From NCBI GenBank assembly GCA_947359465.1, contig OX375881.1:33521742-33585741 (forward strand): 64,000 nucleotides of DNA. The letters run 5' to 3'. Shown here piece after piece: positions 1-12,860 of this stretch. Origin of the DNA: Metellina segmentata. Its lineage: Eukaryota > Arthropoda > Arachnida > Araneae > Tetragnathidae. The number at the start of each line of letters is the position of its first letter. The first letter of the stretch is position 1. Position numbers and translations under genes: made by a program. The notes beneath the pieces were generated by a model. The model had not been told where the DNA came from. It searched no databases and worked only from the letters and a program-made list of their open reading frames with translations.

Positions 1-90
1 AATAATGTCGTTATTTAAAGAACAATGCCGTTATTTAAAGAATAATGCCGTTATTTAAAGAATAATGCCGTTATTGAAAGAATAATAATG
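1..90. repeat. 20-bp minisatellite at window edge
   Basis: Four head-to-tail copies of a 20-bp unit (AATAATGCCGTTATTTAAAG with single-base variants) fill positions 1-80, with a partial unit after. The array starts at the first base, so it probably extends upstream of the window. There is no coding potential. Confidence 0.85.
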
Positions 91-2577
91 TTTAAAAATC
101 CAAACTAGAACTTTTTCCAACATTAAAAAATTCGTTGTAATAATGACAGGAGAAGATTGCAAAATTTCACAATGTCGCATACCGGAGGCAAGAGTGCCAC
201 AAGTAAAAAAATATTGTTTTGTTGACTATGAGTGCGAGAGCACTCGCCGAAAATCGTAATTTTAATTAATTGAGTTGAACATGAAAATAACTTAAGAAAG
301 GGAATTCCAAATCTCCCTCAAAATCGTCTTTTATAGTAGTAACCTTTGTATCACCTTTCGTCATTTTGTAGCTTTGTCATACAGTAATTGTGCGATGTAT
401 GTGAAATGAATGGATGCATGTGTAGGATTTGTGTCCAAAGTAAGTTGTAGAAAATATAAAGATGTCGAAAGGTGTTAAAATAAATTTTTATTCTATAAAA
501 AACGTAAGTCATAAAAAAAATTTGATTATCTCTTCAATCTAGAGTAAACCAATTCAAACCGAGTAAGGTCGGGTATTTTCCTAGTTTCCATTTAAATACA
601 TGACGGAATCGGAACGACTAATTCAATTTCATCCCATTCCCTTGTTCAAAAGCGTTTCGTCATTTTTTGACGCTACGCCTATTTCCATTCATATTTTTTT
701 TTCTGCGCTGATTTCAATCTTATAGATATGTCATTCCTTTCGGTCAGTTCATCAGACTGCTAGAGAATTATAGTGCATCGAGCTCTTATTATGAATATTA
801 GGAAGCTCCATAGCTCAAAACTAGCATATTTAAGCTAAGCGACAAAGTTGACGAATGATTCTCTAAAAGATCTATTTTATATTGTTTATGTTTGCTGTTG
901 CCATACGACAGAATTCTAATAACACGAATTTCAAAGCTACGTTAGCAGAAAAAAAAAGAAGGGGCGGAAATTTGTTTGCTGGATTCTACAAAAATGTTCA
1001 GAAAATTTCCTTCGTTCCTTTTTGACTAAAATCGGAATCCGAACGACCGTATATGGTCAGTAAATCAAATGTCCGAGCCTGAAATCTATCTGCTCCAACA
1101 TGTACGTACTAACGTCTAACGCGTACAGTTTCATGTAAATTGGTTGGTTAAAATCTGATCCCAACTTCCAAGACACTTCCAAGATCATGAGTCTCCATTG
1201 TCACCGGGAACATAAAAATTGTCGATTTATTCAAAGGATTTTCGGCGTTGGGAAATTCTAACCGTCGAATACAGGCGCTTGTGATAATTTTTTTCTTTTT
1301 CTTCTTGCGACAGAACGCACCCGTGATTGATATAGATTGTTATTCCTGTATCATAACCAATGTGTTATGTGGCGGCTTCCATATGTACGAGTACCACGAC
1401 ACAAGTTAACGCTTCAGAAGAACGAACATTTTCGACGAAATTGCGTCATTCCTTATTTTCCCTATGCATAGGGATTTTATCTCGAACAAATCCTCATCAA
1501 GTTCCGCATCTGAAGAGTAGTACAATTGTCTGGGAAATTTTCCGGTTTTCGGAAAAAAAGAAAGAGCTGCAACAAAAATTTAAATTTGTTGGAAAAGCTC
1601 ATTTCTTGTTTCGTCGAGAGAATTCTGACCCATTATATATGATAGCATGCTTTCTCCAAAAAAGAATGAATCACGTGTGCACCTGGACAAATATATGCAT
1701 ACTTATAAGAGATTATTTACACAGCTTTTCGTTTGGATAATTTTATTTTCTCATCTGAATGGCTGAGTAAAAATTTCGAAAAGAACGACCGTTAAACTTG
1801 TGAAGCTATTAGTTAGCTTGAATGCTGTGACTTGTTTATTATGACTGGCTAAATTAACCGTGTACTCTAAAACCTTCGTCATAGTTAAAAAATCTGATCA
1901 GTTATAAATGTTGCGTCTTCATTTAGAATCTCACCAAAACTGGCGACAAGAAATCGCAACCCAGCAAAGGTTGCTTCGACAATTTGCATATCCTGATTCC
2001 AATGCCACATATGTTTTTACTGTTTTTACAAACATTTACGCAATTTTCACTTTAATAAACTCAAATTAAAAGTATGACCACTGTGTTCTATGATAAATAG
2101 TGAAAGTTAATGTGTTTTAAAAAATGGATAGGTATTTTAATTTATAAAACAGTGTACGAACAGCCAATAAATTCTTTATTTGTTATTTCAATAAATAATT
2201 CCAAAATAATATTCTTACTGGTTTTAGATATAACACTTTCCCGATATTATTCATTTATCTTTTATAGTCGAGGAAAATAATGTGCACTAAGATCTGTTAA
2301 AGAATCAAAAACTATTTCTCGAACACAATTTTTCACATAATAAAGAAATGTTCGATATCAGATCAACAAAACCTTTTCTGAATCTTATCATCCCCATTAA
2401 AAATATAATAGTTGCTACAAATTGAAAATAAAATTTAATCTGAGCAAATGAAATATAAATAAATGCAAAAATGATAAATATTGTTTTGTCATTAAAATAG
2501 TATTTTATTGATAATTATCGTGTTATTATAAAAACGATAATATTTAGGTACACGCGATAGAAAATTATAATCAATAA
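91..2577. other. AT-rich non-coding stretch, nothing recognised
   Basis: No gene, RNA or classified repeat is visible. The longest open frame (1360-1740, +, 126 codons) has no recognisable motif, no convincing splice context and a composition like its surroundings, so I do not call it coding. Confidence 0.5.
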
Positions 2578-2690
2578 TGCGAGACCTCCACTTGCGATTT
2601 CTAGTTGCTCGATTTTTAAATCCCAAAAATAAAACTCATTGTTTCAAACACAAGTGTGCAAACTTGTGGCTAAACAATCACAGCAATTAA

Positions 2691-2808
2691 GGCCCAGTGC
2701 ACATATCCGGTTTTAGGACGTGTTTACTTCGGTGCCGCAGCGGCACCGAAGCCCAAATATGCACACAAGGCATATAAAGCCTTGAAAAAAAGGCTGTGTG
2801 CACCGGGC
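2691..2808. mobile_element. piggyBac-type MITE, 118 bp, TTAA target sites
   Basis: The element is flanked on both sides by TTAA (2687-2690 and 2809-2812). Its ends are inverted repeats: GGCCCAGTGCAC at the left, AGCCCGGTGCAC as reverse complement at the right. A perfect 12-bp-arm palindrome sits in the middle (2727-2751, CTTCGGTGCCGC / GCGGCACCGAAG). TTAA duplication is the hallmark of piggyBac transposition. It has no coding capacity. Confidence 0.7.
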
Positions 2809-2883
2809 TTAAAAAGTTCCAAACGGTCCTATTTTCACACAGACACAGAATCAAGTTTCTATCTTTGCGATCGTTGAATATGC

Positions 2884-2946
2884 TGTAGAGTAAAAATTTC
2901 AAAGGATTTGAAATCTGCGGAAAATTTTACTCCAGATCGATACCTT
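2884..2946 (+). repeat. Fragment of Helitron-like family 2
   Basis: The segment carries the AAATCTGCGGAAAATTTTAC block and the following ATACCTTA. Both recur near the 3' ends of the copies at about 44.5, 51.0 and 61.8 kb. Here it is a short remnant abutting the (AT)n tract. Confidence 0.5.
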
Positions 2947-2948
2947 AA

Positions 2949-2949
<1 letters not shown>

Positions 2950-2987
<38 letters not shown>
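2950..2987. repeat. (AT)n microsatellite
   Basis: About 19 uninterrupted AT dinucleotides are followed by a short A run and more AT. Confidence 0.95.
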
Positions 2988-2993
<6 letters not shown>

Positions 2994-3285
2994 TATATAT
3001 TTTACGCTGATTTTTTTTTAAATCCGTTAAAAGATATAAACTTGAATTAAAGAAATAAAAAAAAAAAAAGATCTAATTCAGCGATTTATGTATCGCTGTG
3101 TGTGCACCTTGTAGATTTTCTGGATAGCGATTTTTTGGTCGCCAGAACTAGAAATCGCTAGTGGAGGCTTAGCCTAAATCAGTTATCACGGGAACCAAAA
3201 CGCTTTTCTTATGCATGATGAATTTTTTTTACAGCAAGAGTATCGGTCGGTTTAGAGCAAAAATTAATTGACATTTTTTCTGAAT

Positions 3286-3432
3286 TTAGTAAATAATAAA
3301 ATTCGGATTTAATAAATAATAATATCGGAATTTAATAAATAATAAAATTCGGATTTAATAAATAATAATATAGGAATTTAATGAATAATAAAATTCGGAT
3401 ATAATAAATAATAATATCGGAATTTAATAAAT
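3286..3432. repeat. 46-bp AT-rich minisatellite, about three copies
   Basis: Two alternating near-identical half-units, roughly ATTTAATAAATAATAAAATTCGG and a variant ending ATATCGG, form a composite period of about 46 bp repeated about three times. It is non-coding. Confidence 0.8.
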
Positions 3433-4134
3433 GCGGTCTAAATACTTATTGTCATGATGCGGAGAAATACATTGTCGGCACTTCTATTAGTTTCTATACT
3501 TTTTCCATTGGCTTTTCCTTTATGCAAATCTTAAAATCTATTCTAAAATCTGGAATTCCATTTTTCAACTTTTGTTATCACATTCCCCCAAATAATACAT
3601 ATTATACAAGCATCTTACCTCTACAGGCACTTCAAAACAAAAGATGGCAGTTCTCAGAATAAGCGTGTGGAATATTTTTGACATAAAAACTAAGAATAAC
3701 TAACATTAAATAAAAATTATTTTTCTTTTGACTTTAAATGAGAAATTCTTGAAGCGACTTATAAAACTAATTTGAAGAAACCAGGAGAGAAGATTATCTT
3801 TGGGGACTTTGGGCAAATGGAGTTTTATATCACACTGTCCAAAACACAATTGAAGTATTGAACTTTAAGAAAAAGCATAAGTATTTTAGTAGTTTGAATA
3901 TAGATTATAATTAGAGTTATATAAATTATTTTTGTTAATATATATCATCGGCTTAGAGCAGAAGCTCATTAACTCTGACAATGTTTCAGAGACAATAAAT
4001 GCTTATTATCATGATGAGGAAAAATAAATTGCATTCTGTAAATCTGTTTAAATGACAGATAACACTTTCAAAATGCTAATTTTTTTTTCAACCTTAAAAC
4101 CATTAATTGGTCTTAAAGCAGTTGTAGAGTAACA
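3433..4134. other. AT-rich non-coding stretch, nothing recognised
   Basis: No ORF, RNA or repeat structure was recognised up to the Helitron boundary at 4135. Confidence 0.5.
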
Positions 4135-7100
4135 TCTCTTTATATTAAAAAAATGTTACCGCCGCCGCCGACGCCGCCGCCGCAGGATTGAAAACTGTGT
4201 TGTTTAGCTCGATTCTTAGACGGTTTACCGAGAAAGTACTGATCGGAAAAAAATGAAATTAACATGCTTTGTTCTTCATCGTATTCCCTGAATAATTATT
4301 AAGATTTTTTTCCGATGCGGCTATTAGTTTAGGTTTTATTAAGTGTTAAAGTTGAAGAAGTGAAATTTCTTCCGCGAGTGAGCAAAACACATTCAATTTT
4401 CAGTCTTCAGTCGTGAGTTTTTTTTTTTAAGAGTACCTCTCAACGTAAATTTTTGCAGCTCGTCGAGTTTTTTTGGAAATTTAAATTTGGTTCTTGATAA
4501 TATTTTTTTGAAATTCAGGAAAAATCGGGACATTTTTGTTACTTTTTTTTAAACTGCCATATCTATATCTAATTACTATTAGTTTTTAATTTTTAAAATA
4601 TAGCAGTATACCTCAGAATATACTCTTTCTTACCGTACTATTATTTTTGAAATCGGTTAATAATTAAATTGGATGCGATCAAAAGTTCGTCATACAAAAT
4701 TCGGAATCTTTGGATATTTTCGCTACTTATTGTTAAAACCGTTTTGTCTACGGCAAAAGCCATTATTTTTTAAATTTGAAAACATCACTGAATACATTAC
4801 ATTACACTCTTTCTTATGGTACAATTATTTTTCAAATTGGTTAATAAATAAAATCGATGCAATTAAAAGTTGGTCATACAATTTTCGGAACTTTCAGATC
4901 GTAACTTCCGATACAAAACTAAAATGGTCATATCTGTATAGTATTACTGTTAGTTTTTAATTTTAAAAATATTGCAGTATACCTCAGAATATACTCTTTC
5001 TTACGGTACAATTATTTTTTAAATTGGTTCATAAATAAATTCGATGCAATCAAAAGTTGGTGACACAAATTTCGTATTTTTCAGTTCGCATAGCTGCTTC
5101 CGAAAGCAGTAGTGGGTTACACTTTTGACTATCGGGTTTGCCAGATATCAAATTTATCGTAGCAACAATTGCCATAAAAACGATTTCTTTTTATTTGGCT
5201 CGTTTTTTCCCCTCTGTACTCAAGACAGTTTACCGACAAAGTACAGATCGTAAAGTTTGGATATTAACAATGTTTACTTAAAGTTGTACAGGGAACAAGA
5301 TACAGAAGATTTTTTACTGATGCGGCTATTAGTTTAGGGTGCATTAAGTGTTAAAGCAAAAAAAAAGTTAAATCACTTGCGAAAGAAGTATTGGTTTGAG
5401 TAAGCAAACCAAACGGATTGCGTAGCAATCCCCGGTTTCGGCGAGGCGTATTTCCATTCTGCGGTACTTTTTTGGCGCGTGCGGGAATTTGGCGAAAAAA
5501 TCAGCTAGCGTACAATGCCAACTTGTAACTTGACGTCATGCGAATGAATGCAAGCTTATCAACCGTGACCACTGACCACAAGCGGATGGAGAGAGAACGA
5601 TCAGCAATGTTAAAAACTTAGAAAATTCAGCAAAATAACATCTTTATTCACATGTAAACAATACAATAGCTTCATGATCGTACTGTCTTATTTTCCTTTC
5701 CATTTGGTAACAAGCATTGTAGATTATCTCGGAACTTCTTAAACAGACCGATGTATTTGAAACACCAATTTGTTTTTACTGTGATGAATCTCGCATCTTT
5801 TAATATCTAAGCATATAGAAATAGAGTTTTATATGTTTAAATTGAGAAAATTTTTCATTTTGCTTTACTTGTACCGATTGTTCTCAGCTTTTTTCCCTGA
5901 ACTTTTATTTAAAACAAAGTTTGAGTTAATTTTGTGTATTTTTTTTTAAATAAAATTTTTATCTGATTAATTTTAAATCTCAATGACTTGTGTTGTAATC
6001 AGATGAATGAATACCATGGAATTCAGGAACACATTATTTTGGTTGTATGAAAATGTCCTTTGCTTTTTGTACCATGCAGATATCCAACACATTTTACATT
6101 TTTAAACGATTTAACTGTGCATTGCCATGGTTGATTTCTTTGGAATTCAATCAGGAAAAAAGAATCCTATCTGATTATGCTAAAGCACCTCTAGTAAATA
6201 CAAGACATTTAAATTTATTTACTAATTGATGCATGGATGATTTGATACATTAAATCAAGATTTTTTAAAATGTGAAATGCAGTAAGTTATAATTACCATT
6301 TTTTTAAAACTTAGGGTTCAATAATATAATTATGCTTTTTAAAAGTATTGAATTTATTTGTAGATGCTTTTTTTCATCAAATCCTTGTCATGGGCACCCA
6401 TACAGAGGCACTCAAGCCCTCTCCATGGCCATTAGTATTGCCAAATTTGATAAATTTAAAACAATAAAATGGCCAGAAACTTTTTTTAATATAAAATATT
6501 GACGATGTAATTGCTTTTATCAAATATCTTTCCACTTAAAAAAATAAATTTTAAACAAATCAGAAAGCTTTAATTGTACAATTCCATTGTAACTTCTGCA
6601 TTGAAAAATTTGCTAATATTTGTGTGGATTTAAAGATAGATTTGAGTTAAAATCTCTTTTGCCCGTAGCATAGGCCTTAGTGACAATGGTCCTATCAAAT
6701 TATTTTAGAGAAAATTTTATATTAAACTTAAAATTTTCAATGAACTGAAAGTCATGAAAAACATGGGTTTTTTTTGCCTACAAAATTGATTATAAACCAG
6801 TTTAATAACTTAGTTCAGTCCTATCTTTGCTAGCATTTATCGTGAACATTAAGTACCTTCTGATTTATTTCTTCTTATTATAAGTTAGACTAGATGATTT
6901 CAGTTTGATTGGCTGTTAGTTGGAACACCAACATATGTATTATGAAGGAGGACAGCACAAATAATTAAAATATGAATTTATTAATTTTATTTTATTATGC
7001 AAATGTAACAATTTTTTATAAACAAAATTATTTCAGGCATGCTTTCAACAATTGAAGTTTTAGAAAAAGTCTAAATTATGTGGCAAATCACAAAATTTCT

Positions 7101-8734
7101 TTATTATTTACATGAAATAAAACATCAAATCCATTATTTCAATGAATTTTGTTGGTAAAATTAGTAAAACCTAATTTTCTTTAATTTAACTTATTAAATA
7201 GCTATGCAAAATTTATTAGCCAATAATTCTGAAGTGCATTTAGTTATTTTTATAAAAATAAAGAATATATTTGTAGAAATAATCTTTATTAAGGCTACAC
7301 AGTACCCTAAAAATGATAAAAATATCGAAAAAATGTTTTTGCATTTTTTGATGGCTTATACAGTTAGGAAGCTTGCCTCAAAATATATATTCTAGATATG
7401 ATATACAATTAGTTTTAAAGATATTTGAAGTTTACTGAGTGTTGTCAGTGTCAAAATTTGACAGCATAGAGGAGGGGGCGTGGTTAAATTGAAGAACTCA
7501 TTTTTTGCCAAGGTGCTTTACAATTTTCTGTGTGTGGCTACAGTTTAGTCATTCTTGCATTTCACGTGGAAACATTGGTTGCAAATTATTTCAAATTCTA
7601 TATTGAATCGCTTGTATTCGCAAATTCTATATTGTTTTTGTAAGCAACAGCAGTACTCTGGCACTTATGGTTGCAATATTTAATGTACTGAAAAATACAA
7701 CCATAGGCCCAGTGGCATAGGAAAGGTGTGTGGGCTGCCCAAGGTTACAAAAATTTGTAAAATTAAAAATATTAAAAAAAATGAGTGTTTTACGACATTT
7801 AAAAAAATATTTTATAATTAAAATAAGTTTAATAACTTCATCTGACAATTAACTTCAATAAGTGATGATGTGTATTAAAACTTATTAGTTCAGTCAACGA
7901 AATGCGATTGAATTCGACGAATCATATGACTAAGGGAAGCCTCTTAAGTTTGTAGTAGAGGTGTCAACAATCAGAAAATAAGCAGTTATTGGTTAACCGT
8001 TTTTTATATAAAGTTACAACTAAGGTTGCTACAACATCTCTTTTAAAAGGAAAGTGTCCAGGCGAGGATTTTTTAACTTAATCCTAAAGCATTTGTTCCT
8101 TGTACAAATCACTCTTAATCTGTAGAATTCATTCTTTTACTACTATACAACTTCAGAAAACAGACTGCCACAGTTAATACAAATCTTAGTCGTAAATTAT
8201 GATAAACTTTCTAAAGATTTCCTGAGAGAGCTTCCATGAGTAAGAAAACTTCTACAAGCTGCCAAAGTTTCAACAAAAAATTCTCTGGAATGGTCTTTAA
8301 GATTTTTGGAGTTTGTTTTTGAATATGAACTTTCAGATTCTGTACCAAATCTAACTCTAGCTACAATGAGTAAAGCTCGGCTCTGCATTACCTATTAACT
8401 ATTTACTCTACAGAAGATTATATAGTTGTGGCATTCTGTTTATGCATTATGCTTGTCAGATAACCCTAACTAGCCATACAATTAAACCATTTTAACTGAT
8501 TTTTTTGCACACTGAATAATGCTGATACTTGGTATAAACATGACTGCATTTTAGTCAAATATATACAAGGAAAAAATTTAATGTTGCATTTAGTGACTAA
8601 CAGCACATGCATCAATCCCAAGGGGGGACAATTTAAACATGCTGTTAAAAAGAAATACACGACTAATAAAATAAGGTAGTAAAGCAAAAAATACTTTTTA
8701 TTATCAAGTAATAAATTATCTCATTTCCAGTAGT

Positions 8735-11700
8735 CTAACACACAGCATACATTTTATATTGAAGTGTTTTTCTTCCATAATAACATAGTTCAACATTTTC
8801 ATAAAAACAGGCTTTAATAGCCTTGCAGCTATGCAACCATCTCCAATCTGTTTGTGCCACGTGGAAATGGCAGAGAAGTAGCACAGATGAGGGATAAATT
8901 TCTACTAAGGCTTTTATTCCCGTTTTTGAATCATCAGTCATAAAGAGATGGCGTCTGAAAATTAAAAGGAGACAATTGATGAATTTCAATTTTACCAAAT
9001 ATAAATAAAAAATATCCAATTATCAGTGTAAAAATCAAACAATATATTTCCTGGTCAAACAATCTACATCTTTATCAGCAAGTTTTCTGATTTATGGAAA
9101 AATACTAAAATAATATACATATTTAGACATCAATTTCATATTAATACATTTATTCTATCCTAAGCTAAAATATGATACATTTAATTGCACAATTGAAGGG
9201 GCAAGTATCACCTTTATCCACTTGCCCCTTCAATTAAGAATGTAGTGTATTGAGTAAAAATAAATGGTTGAACACATACACTGTAAAAATAAAATCTCCA
9301 AGACTATAAGTGTCCATTTTCTTAATAACAAGTGTTTTATTGTTTAAAGATACATTTCCAGTCATCCATTTGCCCTTCATTAATTCAGATTTCCTGTTTC
9401 AGATTTGTACAAAATTTCAAACTGGGTTGAATCTTAGAAATCACTTGTTTAACTAATTCATAATTTTTTAGTCGTGAAATATTTACATTTAATTTTTAAT
9501 AAAAAGTTGTGTAAGTTCTTAACTGTACACTTAACTGATTTCATTCAAAATTTAGAATGTTTACATTCAGGCTTTGTTTACATTTAGACAGTGAATTCTT
9601 AGTCCTCTGAAGTACTTTTTCAATATAATAAATGAAATTACGTTTAAAGTAATGTTATATCTTGATATCAAAACTACATTTAAATGTCCACACTAGAAAA
9701 TGTTTCTAGTCTTTGTTTACATTTAGATTGAGGTATCTTTTCTAAACTTCAGATGGCTTCATTGATATTTATGATACAACAATGATCATTTCTTGAGAAA
9801 GCTGTACAAATGAATGTTAACAATTATATTTGAGAATGTCTCCCTTTACAGGTTTTGTTTACATTTATAATAGTTTATACAAGTTCTTGTAATGTTAAAT
9901 GATAGTGTAACTGCTAACCTGTGATAAATTATTTTACAAAGAAATTAAAAAAAATGTCTATTACATAGATTACTTTAAATGATTTTGCCATGTTCACAAA
10001 AGATGCAGTTAATATTCTATAGTTAGCTTTGTGGCTATTCTCCATCTGGTGGGGACTCGAGTAATAACTTCTATGCTTGGGTAAGGTTGTGTAAAATTGA
10101 GAAATATAAATAATTCCTTGCACTCCTAAGGGTTTGCAAACCACCCATTGGAAACTCACCATGCTATGGTAAGATTGTATACAGTTCTTTATTTTGTTTT
10201 TATCAGAGCCTTTGCAGGCAGTCCAACATTGTGAAAAGGAGAATATTGAGGTTTTTTAAGACTATCATTAATCATTACCTTAATTAAATACTCCAAGTAA
10301 TGTAATAAATATTTTCTTTAAATAGATATTCCCATTAATTCAATGCTGCTGGCCTTGAATATGTATCAACTTTGGGTGTTAAGCCTTAACCTATCTGCTT
10401 AAGTAATTTTTTACACAAGTTTCTAATTGAAAAAAAAAGAAAAGGAAATGTATCTTACTTCTCTATTTTCAAAGCACAAAGTAAATTATATTTTTAGTAG
10501 AGAAAATGCAGTTAAGTAACTTTAGTTGTTTGATTTTCATGAGTAACTACAGCAATTGGAACAGCTCCTACTTTTGTTGCTGTCAAAAGTATTGAGTGAG
10601 GAACCTGTACTTTCACAGCCGGCAGTAGAATCCACAAAAATGATTTCTGAGGAACACTGAAGCTTGCGTGCTCTTTTCATTACAGCCATAACTATAAGCA
10701 CAGCACATATCCCATCAAGAGTCCGAACCACAGTAGCCCTAGAATGTTTTCAGTGTATTAGTTCAAGTAAGCAATTTTAAAATGAATCCTAAATCATTTA
10801 CTTTGGAATATTTTCTTAAAGTTAGTAAATACTTTTTTCTTCATACAGTTTTAATTTTTTCAAAAGAGTCTGTTGAAGGACCCAAATTGATTACTCGCCA
10901 TTACTCATAAAAGTGTAAAATTTGCTGTCGAGTGGGATTTTTTGCTGAATTTGAAATCTTCCACAAAGTTGTCACTGGCTAAAAGTAAATCTACATGAAA
11001 CCGTTTGCCTGCCATTGGAGTCAACCCATAATTAAAGTAGTCAAAAAACTGTAGTTTGATCTAAATATTAAAATAAACATTTAATATAGTTGCATTAAGA
11101 ATATACAAATATTTTTTTATCAAAATATACATTACTTGACATTTTTTAATAATAATCTGTCGTAAAAATTGAAGCATTTTCTTATAAAAATTTAATTTTA
11201 AGGTGAAAAACTGCATAATAAAAATAACATGCTTTAAATATGGTTCTATTTTTTATTGCATTTCTATCAGTGTATCTATCATTTATGTATGCTGATGAAT
11301 AAATTCACCATATGCTAAAGTATTCAATAATTGAAGCATAAAACCAGTGCAGCATTTAGACAGGGGTTATGCAGAGTTGCAGAATCTTGTGAATATAGTT
11401 CAGGGAAAAATGGGAAGTCACTAAACTCTAGGTTCGGCAGTGTGTGGGGATCGACTCAACACCCACAAATCTTTCTTAATGGTTTTGAATGCTGAAATAT
11501 TTTTTTAATTAATGTTATTTAAGTGAAGCGAATTAACAAAATGTTATCATTGTTTTTAAGTTTGATACAATAGTTTAAGGAACATAAATTTACCAGTCTT
11601 AATATGGAAATCATAGTCTTATTTCAACATTGCTACTTTCCGAAAACACTACGAAACACGTGAATATTGTGTCCAAGTCTAATTAATAGAAGACCCAAGA

Positions 11701-12199
11701 GGTTCTACAAAGTCAAATGCACAAATTAACAAAATAGAAAAGGATGAGTTTTTGATATTTAAATTAAACAGGTATAGATTAAATTATTACACCAAAGCTG
11801 GCTAATCTTTGGAGTCAAAACCACAACCAGTGCCGTAAAGAATTTGGGGGTTAAGAATGAAAATTAAACACGTACAACATGCAAAGTGGTATTAAAACAA
11901 ACTATCTAGAGGATTTCATGGCTTATAAAGAAATAGCATTAGGAACATCATACACGAGTATAAAGTTCACAACATTACATAAATAAGTTCTTGTAAAAGC
12001 AATAAACGAAATGTTGCAAATGATTCAATAACACTATGAGGCGAGTTTTAAATTCTTCAACGAGCACTTCATTAAAACAATATATACAAATTTATCACAA
12101 TAAATTAAGCTCTAATGCTATACTCACCACGAATTTCCGCACCAAAGCACGACGTTCAGAACGACCTGCTGTACTTTTCTGATGGGTTACTGCAAACAT
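8735..12199 (-). pseudogene. MULE transposase pseudogene (spliced, frameshifted)
   Basis: This would cut and paste the surrounding MULE. Coding pieces read from high to low coordinates. (1) 12199-12128: start codon just inside the terminal repeat, 24 codons ending in G|GTGAGT, a good donor. (2) 11051-10905: contains YFNYGLTPMAGKRFH, then a stop. (3) 10731-10505: contains EIIFVDSTAG, resembling the first catalytic-Asp region of MULE transposases. The frame shifts by one base, and the continuation in the other frame reads VGAVPIAVVTHENQTT. (4) 8954-8735: preceded by a TTTTCAG acceptor, with MTDDSKTGIKAL and LLLCHFHVAQTDWRWL, the D...C-x-x-H core of the MULE fold. The third catalytic residue and C-terminus were not found. 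Frameshift and stops indicate an inactive copy. Confidence 0.75.
9191..9235. repeat. Perfect 16-bp hairpin inside the MULE
   Basis: AATTGAAGGGGCAAGT (9191-9206) and its exact reverse complement (9220-9235) are separated by 13 nt. There is no T-tract or promoter context. It may be a small foldback insertion. Confidence 0.8.
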
Positions 12200-12860
12200 T
12201 GCACATCTGGGTTGCAACATCTATCTCTTTAGTCAAAGTGTCGCCAAATTCCCGTACGCGCCAAAAAAGTACCGCAGAATGGAATTACGCTTCGGCGAGC
12301 GTAAGCGAGACGCAGCGAAGCCCTCGCTGTGACGTCATGAACCGGAAAGTGAAATCAGCATAATACGAATTATTCAGATAGTTTCACTCTGTGACAGGAG
12401 TGTTGGTTTGCGAAGCAAACCAAATGGGATTGCGCAGCAATCCCCGGGGGTTGGCGAGCGTAAGCGAGCAGGGGGCGGAACCCCCTAGTATTCTAAATGT
12501 CAGCTAATGAATTTCTGCTCTAAGCCGACCATATTGTTAATAACATTTTTTTGTTACAATACATTTTTGTATAGTTTATTTTTTTGTCATAATTCATTTT
12601 TACATTAAAACTAGTAAAACGTCGATTTTTATTTATGACTCCTGTTAATGTGTTTGCAGAATGGAACTCAGAAAAGGTGCCCACTGTCTTGTTATGTCCT
12701 CTACAGACGTCTCTTAGGAAATCTAAGGAAGGGTTAAACCTTGAAATGGTTCAACTAGATATCTCGTCCATCAAGATCTGACCTAGTTTCATCCAGATAT
12801 TTTTATAGGTTTTTGATGATGACGAGGTTGAGATTTGGTCCGTTTTCTCTTGACGAGATA

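Larger units (their letters stand above)
2578..3175. mobile_element. Short TIR element (class unknown), with later insertions inside
   Basis: The ends form an imperfect inverted repeat. CCTCCACTTGCGATTTCTAG near 2585-2604 is matched, with one mismatch, by the reverse complement of 3148-3167. Inside are a TTAA-flanked MITE (2691-2808), a fragment shared with other Helitron-like copies in the window (2884-2946) and an (AT)n tract. Exact termini and target duplication are unclear, so the superfamily is left open. Confidence 0.5.
5446..12290 (-). mobile_element. Mutator-like (MULE) DNA transposon, 6.8 kb
   Basis: Inverted repeats of about 50 bp (5446-5495 and 12241-12290) begin GCGTAWTTCCATTCTGCGG and differ at only about two positions. 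They are flanked by a perfect 9-bp target duplication TTCGGCGAG (5437-5445 and 12291-12299). A 9-bp duplication is typical of MULEs, and the interior holds a decayed MULE transposase on the minus strand. The rest is AT-rich, with weakly repeated blocks around TTTGTTTACATTTA (near 9575, 9713, 9857) and a small hairpin. The target site is the 3' part of the Helitron-like element. Confidence 0.85.
4135..12488 (+). mobile_element. Helitron-like element (family 1), split by a MULE
   Basis: The 5' end reads A|TCTCTTTATATT. The 3' end is a GC hairpin (GGGGGCGGAACCCCC) followed by CTAG and a host T. These are the A|TC...CTRR|T termini typical of Helitrons. Without the 6,845-bp MULE and its 9-bp target copy the element is about 1.5 kb and matches the reverse strand of 22245-23785 along its length. 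It contains a GCC-repeat tract near the 5' end and the palindromic modules TTTGCGAAGCAAA and GATTGCGCAGCAATC near the 3' end. No Rep/helicase ORF is visible, so it is non-autonomous. Confidence 0.8.

Noticed and set aside
1360..1740. 126-codon open frame on +
   Set aside because: No motif, no splice or promoter support and AT-driven composition. Chance is the simplest reading.
8466..8687. 73-codon minus-strand frame beside the MULE core
   Set aside because: No similarity to MULE domains, and it lies beyond the stop of the preceding fragment; probably intron or 3' UTR of the decayed gene.
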